A stretch of 64,000 bases of DNA from Medicago truncatula (Eukaryota; Streptophyta; Magnoliopsida; Fabales; Fabaceae). The DNA lies in contig NC_053045.1 in NCBI RefSeq assembly GCF_003473485.1, positions 42,450,494-42,514,493 of the forward strand, written 5' to 3'. Below are positions 57,305 through 64,000 of this stretch, piece by piece (the first letter of the stretch is position 1; every line of letters starts with the position of its first letter). A model generated the notes under the pieces. It was not told where the DNA came from and searched no databases. It saw only the letters and a list, made by a program, of their open reading frames with translations. The position numbers and the translations under genes were made by a program.

Positions 57305-58799
57305 TTAATGAGCACGCATGATTAGAACATCATCATTATGATCATCCATTAACTTCCAAGTACCATCAGATTGTTGAACCATACCCTTATTCTCAACTAC
57401 CCTCCAATTCTCAGGAATGTGATATTCATCTTTTAAACCATCATTACTTTTGTTTAATAGTGCAATGTCACGATTCACCTCTAAATTGAACCCTCCTTTA
57501 CTTCCTTGTGTTCCTGCAATTCCATGCAAGTAAACCTCCATGTTATGTGCACTAACCCCACTCTTCAAGTACTTAGATTCTTCGGTGTCGATTTCTAATT
57601 CCTCTCCAACTTTGTAATAGAAAAACGTGAGACTTTTTGGAACAATATCATTTTCATTTCGAACAAACAATGCACTCAAATCTTTGTGGTCAGAGAAAAT
57701 CTTTTGAAAGTAAGAATTTCCAACACGAGGTGCACCAAATGCAAATGTTGTAACTGGACATGCTTTTTGAGGTTGCTCTTTTGGCATGTTGAATTTATTA
57801 GCAACTATATCCACTGAACTTATAGTTGCAAGTGCACCACCCAAACTGTGTCCAGTTACAGTTATGCTAATTTCTTCATTCTTGTATAGCTCCACAAGTC
57901 TGCTGATCTCGTTCAGGACCTTAATATTTGTCACATTACAAATATTAGAAATCCAAACTTCCCATCATATTCATATCATATAAGAATATCATTCTCTATT
58001 ATTAGTGATTAATTAATAACACAAAAATAAATAACTACCTGTTTTCTAGCACTAGAATCAGCTGATGGTAAACCTGAGTTTTCAGATGTGTAAAGGGAGT
58101 AAAATCCGTTGTGTATTTGTACATTTGATTTAGGACCGAATATTAGTGGTGCAGGATCCAAATCAATGTTAAAATTTTGAACCCACTCAGAGCCCTGGAT
58201 TGTTCCTCTCCAAACAACGACTATGTCCCTCCTCCCCAAGGCCTCCTTAGCTGTTGCATATAATTGTAAGTTAGTTATAAGATTTACAAATTTAATTTAC
58301 ATAAAATCGTATATAAAATATGTATCTTACACTTATCATACTCAATTTTGTTTCTATTTCTATCATACATCTCAACATTACCTTCGTCAGTGGCAACTGC
58401 AACGTACCCTATCCAATTTGATTCCAAACTCCAAGCATCCTTTGAAAATATTGAAGTTAAGAGAAACGCTGCACTATCACTTGCTTTGGAAGTTGCATAC
58501 AAATATTTGGTCACAGAATACTTATAAGGATTACCTTCTTCCAAATATACTTTGGAAAAGAAATCCTTTTTAGAATAACGACAATTACCTGCATACTTAG
58601 ATGCTTTTTCAAAGTTGAAAGCATCATATGTAGCTTGAGCAAATTGTCCATAATGTAGTAAATACTTACGTAGGTCAATATGTAAAGGTTCCAATAGACC
58701 TTTCCACTTACTTTTCCCACTAAGTTCTCTCCATGTTTTTGCTATGCTACCCATATCTTTTTTTGAAGGAATGCTACCCATATCTACTTTCTTCCTCAC
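57305..58799 (-). CDS. Class II phospholipase A1 (PLA1-IIgamma/DSEL-like lipase)
   Basis: Exons 58331-58799, 58039-58250 and 57305-57919 join in frame to 431 residues, the usual size of plant cytosolic PLA1-II enzymes. It begins with helical sequence typical of the family (TWRELSGKSKWKGLL) and has no plastid presequence. SNWIGYVAVATDEG precedes intron 1; GRRDIVVVWRGT opens exon 2. The lipase class 3 box ITVTGHSLGGALA gives the nucleophile S252; D318 (NENDIVPK) and a His in SAHNMEVYLHG (H352 or H359) complete the triad. The enzyme should release sn-1 acyl groups from glycerolipids; Arabidopsis DSEL acts on storage lipids during seedling establishment. The motif DMGSI occurs twice near the start (residues 6-10 and 15-19), so translation may begin at M1, M7 or M16; M16 fits the family best. 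The exon 3 acceptor AAG is non-preferred but valid. Confidence 0.92.
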
Positions 58800-59584
58800 T
58801 CAAATAGACACAATATGTAATATAACTCAATAGTTATATCAAGCTTGCAGATGTCATGCATAGGCTTTTGCTTACTTATATACACCCATCTACACAGAAA
58901 ATGTACTTTAACTTTTGTTAATTCAAGTTTTTTTATTAATTAGTAAATAAACAGCGCATATTCTAACCCCTCAAATTAAGTATAGAACCACTTTGTTTAA
59001 TGGCTCACGAGTTTGTTGAGGTAATTCTTAATTGTCTCTTTAATGGAAAAATGTACTATACTTCACTAAAATATTATCTCATTCAAACTAGGTAATTGGA
59101 TTTATTTTGGTATATGATACTCTCAATCTCGAGATTTAATTTTTTAAAATAAAATCTCCACGTGTTTTTCTTGTTTATAAATAAAATCGTAATTATTTTC
59201 TTTTGAGGGGATAGATAAATATTTGTTGAATGTTTTTACCTGGGTCAAGTTGATATATTCAATTACACAAATAGCTGGAATGGGTTACTTTTTTGGCTTT
59301 TTTGAATGCCATAGTTGAAATGGACTTGGTCTTATCGTTACTCATGTTTCCCATGACAATTTTTTCTTAAAAAAATGACCTTATGCTGCACGCTCTTATA
59401 TTAATATTCGTTCATATATATTACTTTCTCATTCTCACAAAAATTATCATAGTAGATTATTTCACACAAAGCAAAAAGAAGTTATAATTTACAAATAAAA
59501 GAAATATAGAATAACAATTTTTAGAACCAACTCCATCAACGTTTAATATTAGTCGATTATCATTATCATAAAAGATGTAAATTT
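58800..59584. other. Intergenic, promoter side of the PLA1 gene
   Basis: No gene recognised. TTATATACACC at about 58876-58886 could be the TATA box for the minus-strand lipase gene only if read in the other direction, so it is not assigned. Confidence 0.4.
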
Positions 59585-59880
59585 TGAATGATAGGCTTCC
59601 TATCAAAAACAATTTGGTGCGTCACAATGTCATCAACTTGGATTCGTTACTGTGTTTAGGAGACTGCAAAAAGGAAGGAACTATTAATCATTTATTTATG
59701 AAGTGCGTTTTCTTTGGTAGCATTTAGGTTGATGTTATGTGTTGGTTAGTAGTTCAAAGTGTGTAGCCTCATGATCCGGGTCTGCATGCATTTCAATTTG
59801 CTGGCTCCCACTTGTTTCGTAAGGATATTCGTCATTGTTTTCACATCATATGGATGACATTTTTAAGTCATTTAGAATGA
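59585..59880 (+). pseudogene. L1-type LINE zf-RVT fragment
   Basis: The frame reads RLPIKNNLVRHNVINLDS and LCLGDCKKEGTINHLFMKC, the zinc-binding zf-RVT domain at the carboxyl end of plant L1 ORF2. The C-x3-C and H-x4-C ligands are present. A stop follows within CVFFGSI-stop, and later sense (SHLFRKDIRHCFHIIWM) shows decay. The rest of the LINE is missing. Confidence 0.8.
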
Positions 59881-60901
59881 GTGTACTCTCAGATTTTCTC
59901 CGCCAAAATCTCGTTTAAGAAACCACATTTAAATCGTGTTAAACTTTATTCATGGTAGTGGCTTAAAGTTCTGAAACCACACTTAATTTTCGGCTTTAAC
60001 ATGTGGTAGTCTTACCCTTCTATATGTATTGGGTATTTTATCATGTGAAGTTTCTTCACTTGTAATCTTTTGTCTCCTATATATTAGGCACACATGTGCT
60101 TCATAGGAGTGTTTTAATTCAAGATTACGCCCCAAAAATATTGATAAGAAAAAAAGAAGATAAAATCTAAAATTAAAGATACCAAATCTATTACGGAAAA
60201 AATCTTAAATGATATAATTTGGCAATGAATTCCACCCATATTAATTAGATATTACCTCATTACACTAAAAACACATGTTAGCTAATTTTTTTTTTTTTTT
60301 GAAACAATGTTAGCTAACTTATAAGCACAGTTGTTCTCTTCCTAAAATAAAAACTTCTAGTAACGTGAACAATTAGCTCACCAATTTTACCACCACCAAG
60401 GAATTAGTAAATGATTAGAAAAAACTTGAACTGTTACATTTGAACGATAATATATGTATAAGTGCTTAGGTTACAAGAGAAACCACCCATGAGGCACCTC
60501 TGCAATCTCTAAAAATCCTCTCACATGAAGACAATTTCCATCAGAATTGTATTTAAGCCACGGATTAGGGGGAGAAATCATATTAACCTAAATGATATCT
60601 TGAGTGAATGGAGAATGACAAGCCACCTTGAAACATTTTAAAATTTTAAATCATGTACAGAAGATTTCATAGTACATTTGGAGTTTAAAGCTGACATACT
60701 AATGGAACTATTAAGTAAGTTTTGCAATTAAACACGATTAAACACTGATTTATCAAATCTAAAATTATTCCTACATCCTCAAATAAGTGAGACTATAAGT
60801 AGACTATAAGCACAAAGTTAAGTTACAACCCTTAGACAAGAAAAAGATTAAGCCTACAGTAATTGTAGTCAAAATCAAACATGAGAGATGTCAAATTAAA
60901 C
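59881..60901. other. Intergenic, nothing recognised
   Basis: AT-rich, no supported gene or element ends. Confidence 0.5.
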
Positions 60902-61171
60902 CACCTGTATACATGAAGTTTAACCTTTTCGCTTAAAGAATTAATATCTTCCTCCTTATGTTGAAATGAGCGTCTATTCATCTTTTTTCAAATTACTCAC
61001 GACTGACAAACAAAAAAATATTAAAAGTCTTTTGAAATTGATTTGAGAGGCCTTGTACCCGATTCATTTTTTCTTTAGCTAATATTGATTCTGACATAAA
61101 AGGAAACTATGACAATTGGGACAATAGGCAATTGCTGAAAGTAATAATAGGGCAACAATGAAAGATCTACT
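60902..61171. repeat. Direct repeat unit 1 (partner 61510-61801)
   Basis: Matches 61510-61801 at roughly 90% identity from ATGAAGTTTAACCTTTTCGC to AGGGCAACAATGAAAGATCT. Unit 2 has an extra 22 bases (near 61692). The 335-bp repeat at 61171-61505 sits exactly between the units. Confidence 0.85.
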
Positions 61172-61505
61172 AACTATTTCACATCAAGTTTGATATGATG
61201 TCATGCTTGATAAATGGAAGATGAAATGAAGATGCGTGTTTGATAAATTGTCATAAAAAATAATAAATAAAGGAGATCGTGATAGTCTGGTAGATTCCTC
61301 AATTCATCAAACACGCATATCCTATCAATCTTCAATTCATTTCTAGGGTTTTACCGTAGAATCATGGATACCCCTTTCCCGTTCTGATTTTGTTCCCCTT
61401 TTTAGGCTTCCTTTTATTTTAACCGTGTGAAAGCTACCTGCATCAATTAAAATTAAACAAAAAAAAATATAAAACATTTGGTATTAGGACATTATATCTC
61501 TTATT
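61171..61505. repeat. 335-bp foldback-like repeat, uninterrupted copy
   Basis: The same sequence as 56152-56727 without the insertion, about 97% alike. Homology ends exactly at the borders with the two direct-repeat units. No ORF; contains an internal hairpin around 61220-61350. Confidence 0.8.
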
Positions 61506-61509
61506 AAGC

Positions 61510-61801
61510 CTACCGATATATATGAAGCTTAACCTTTTCGCTTAAAGAATTAATATCTTTCTCCTTATGTTGAAATGAGCGTCTATTCATCTTTTTTCAA
61601 ATTACTCACACGACTGACGAACAAAAAAATATTAAAAGCCTTTTGAAATTGATTTGAGAAGCCTTTTACTCGATTCATTTTTTCTTTAGCTAATATTGAT
61701 TCTTTACTATCAAAAATGAAAATAGACATAAAAGGAAACTATGACAATTGGGACAATAGGCAATTGCTGAAAGTAATAGGGCAACAAAGAAAGATCTACT
61801 T
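61510..61801. repeat. Direct repeat unit 2 (partner 60902-61171)
   Basis: See unit 1. The units do not begin TG and end CA, and no primer-binding site follows unit 1, so they are not treated as LTRs. Confidence 0.85.
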
Positions 61802-62394
61802 TTTTAGCTACAAATTTATTAAAAAAAGTAAAAATAAATATATTGGAGGACAATATACCTAACCCTGAAAATGAAAAATAAAAGAAAAAAATTGGGTTTT
61901 TTCTAAATTACCTTTGAAGAATGGTGGGTAATTTACCCACCAACCAATGAAAATGAGCAATTTATTTATGGTGTCAAGATAGTTCATGAATATGTGCTTA
62001 TGCGGCTAATGTGTATTGGTTGGAGTAAATTACCCATCATTCTTTCATGGGTAGCCTAGTTGTCACCAAAAAATTGTGGATCGAAGGTTATAATGTTGAG
62101 GCAAGAAGGTTCGGGGAAGTAACTACACATGTATGATGGACCGATTCTAGAACAAATAGACAACACCCACCCCACCCCACACACTCATATTTCTCTCGTA
62201 CAAATTTAACAACATAATTCAATAACGTAATATATCAACAATAATAATTGCGATAATATAATTAAACATAAACAATGAGTCAAACAATTTTTTTCATCTA
62301 GTTTGTTCATGCATGTCCTGGTTTCTTCTTATATTTTGGGTGAATCAAACTTGTCCGAATATCATTAACAAATATGATCAAGGTAATGTTTAAC
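61802..62394. other. Intergenic, nothing recognised
   Basis: The phrase TGGGTAATTTACCCACCAA at about 61924-61942 is palindromic, and AATTACCCATCATTCTTTCA follows at about 62023; possibly a small decayed MITE. No gene. Confidence 0.4.
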
Positions 62395-62402
62395 TCGACC
62401 GG

Positions 62403-63605
62403 TAGGGTTGGGAATAGGCCAGATTGGCCTACAGGGGCCTACGGTCTGGCTTGACATGTTTAGTAGATATGCTTAGGCTTTTTAGAAAGCTTGTTTCATC
62501 AAATAGGTCAGGCTTAGGCTTCCAGAAAAGCATGTTAAGCCTAATAGGCCAGCCTATTAATACTTATTTTTTTTTATTTTTTTATATTAAAATAAGAGGA
62601 GGGATATATTGACTCCAAGAGTAACTCAATGGAGTTACTCCAAATCACTACCATCCATTTCATTTTAATCTAACAGCCTTGGTTAATTATATTCTTGTGC
62701 ACCGAACAAGATTCCACACCAGATCGAACCATTAGATTTTGTTGTACAAAACTATCAAAGACATTTCTTTCTGATTCATACCTTCTGGCAAAATTCAACA
62801 AAGAGATCGAAACAATTAAATAGATTAACAATTCTTGTAAAAAAAAATAGATTAACAATTAAAATCCCAATTCAAATTGATGCAATTGAAATATATTCTC
62901 AATCAGAAACTTTGATGCAATTTAATTTTTGACGATGGATATATATTCCCAAGAGATCTCATATTTCCAATTACGAAGGATATATTACCAACCAGAATTT
63001 TGATGATGGAGATATATTCTCAATAAGCAACATTAATTTGAATCTTGTTGTTAATAGGTATGAATCGGAAAGAAAAGTCTTGATCTTTTTGTTGTTAACA
63101 AAATCCAATGTTGATATGGTGTGGAATCTTATTCGGTGCACAAGAATATAATTAATTTGGGCTGTTAGATTCAAATAAAATGGATGGTAGTGATCTCGAG
63201 TAACTCTATCGAGTTACTCTTGGAGTAAATATATCCTTCCCCTTAAAATAATTGCGTACATTTAAAATATAAACATCTTTTTCTCTATCTATTAGTCCCT
63301 TAATAGACTTTGTTGTTATAGGCATTTAAGTATGCTTTAATCTAGTTAAAATTTAGTTGTAGTGAAATAGACTTTTAAGTAGGCTTTAAGGCATGTTTAG
63401 CCTATTTAGTGGGTCAAATGAACTATTTGATGGTCTTGATGTAAAGTAGGCATGTAAGTAGGCTTTCAGGCCAGTCCAACCTTTTAAATAGGCTAGGTTA
63501 GACAAAAAAAAAAGACCTATAATAGGCCATAGGCCAGGCTTGTTAATTTTTTCGTAGGCCAGGCTCAAGCCTATCAAAGCCTGGCCTGGCCTATTCCAAC
63601 CCCTA
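62403..63605. mobile_element. hAT-type non-autonomous element with nested MULE
   Basis: 8-bp TSD TCGACCGG exact at 62395-62402 and 63606-63613. The ends TAGGGTTGGGAATAGGCCAG and ...GGCCTATTCCAACCCCTA are inverted repeats, followed inside by many AGGCTTAGGCTT / AAGTAGGCTTTAAGG-type subrepeats. TIR and TSD length fit hAT. A MULE lies inside at 62596-63242. No transposase. Confidence 0.88.
62596..63242. mobile_element. MULE-type MITE nested in the hAT element
   Basis: 9-bp TSD TTAAAATAA at 62587-62595 and 63243-63251. Ends GAGGAGGGATATATTGACTC and its counterpart GGGGAAGGATATATTTACTC (complement of the right end) extend into arms of about 130 bp that include CAAGAGTAACTC and TCTTGTGCACCGAA. No coding sequence. 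Confidence 0.88.
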
Positions 63606-63613
63606 TCGACCGG

Positions 63614-64000
63614 TTCATTCGAACTATACTCAACAAATATAGATAACATAGTTTTCACATCGTTGTTGTTTTGAAGTTTCATATGAGTAAACTGGAGGAT
63701 TCTATCTAAGTCAATCGATAGACAGTGATACCCAACACTAACCATCCTTCTTGTGTCTTTGTGCTCGAGGCAACCATTAATTTAGTCTTGTTGATCCTTG
63801 AAGTAAGATAACGTAACATAAAAAAGGATTCTAAACGTATTTGGTTTCCCCATGTTGTCGTAAATTGTTACTAGGTTAATGCTTATTTTGATCGGACAAG
63901 TGTTTGTAACACCTGAAGCTGACGAGGACGGGGAATGATCACTAGTGCACAAGACATGGAAATGAACGACTCCTAGCTAGCAACTTTTTGGCAAAATAGA
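63614..64000. other. Intergenic, nothing recognised
   Basis: No gene or repeat ends identified up to the window edge. Confidence 0.5.

Noticed and set aside
60902-61801. LTR retrotransposon with ~280-bp LTRs
   Set aside because: No TG..CA ends, no primer-binding site or polypurine tract, and the centre is a repeat found alone elsewhere.

Overview
The window looks like nuclear DNA of a legume (Fabaceae), most likely from the Medicago/Trifolium clade. It is AT-rich, its genes have introns with GT-AG borders, it carries a plant tRNA-Ala, and it is full of small plant transposons (Stowaway, Tourist/PIF-Harbinger, MULE, hAT), L1-type LINE pieces and SINE-like relics. Species is inferred from overall character, not from a database match.

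Seven protein-coding host genes and one tRNA can be supported. From left to right they are: UBA2C-like RNA-binding protein (minus, 10888-11958, single coding exon); tRNA-Ala(UGC) (14868-14940); two tandem five-exon trichome-birefringence-like (TBL) polysaccharide O-acetyltransferase/esterase genes (plus, 15133-17910 and 24929-30061); two tandem three-exon Lin0512-family genes (minus, 31013-33271 and 34366-36359); a six-exon CHUP1/IPGA1-like coiled-coil, proline-rich protein (minus, 41288-45303); and a three-exon class-II phospholipase A1 (minus, 57305-58799). Exon joins were worked out by hand; every join keeps the reading frame and gives an intact protein.

Between the genes are layered mobile elements, many datable by target-site duplications (TSDs). 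A Tourist-like element lies at 3823-4625 (TSD TAA). A PIF/Harbinger foldback at 20118-23840 (TSD TTA) was hit by both a LINE (20224-21743, TSD TTAACAAACA) and a long-TIR MULE (21802-23225, TSD TTAATTAAA). A 2.8-kb MULE at 37676-40484 (TSD TACCCCATA) carries two small ORFs and two long hairpins. A Pack-MULE at 47703-49433 (TSD TTTTTAATA) carries a captured piece of a BAHD acyltransferase gene. A hAT element at 62403-63605 (TSD TCGACCGG) contains a nested MULE (62596-63242, TSD TTAAAATAA). The first 7 kb is a mosaic of repeats, including three copies of a block that looks like a plant snRNA-type promoter.

The genes do not form one pathway. The two tandem pairs share a history: a decayed Lin0512 exon lies just downstream of each TBL copy, so the duplicated unit seems to have held a TBL gene plus the end of a Lin0512 gene. 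The strongest candidates for something undescribed are the twin-hairpin MULE and the BAHD Pack-MULE. No self-contained new host system such as a gene cluster was found.
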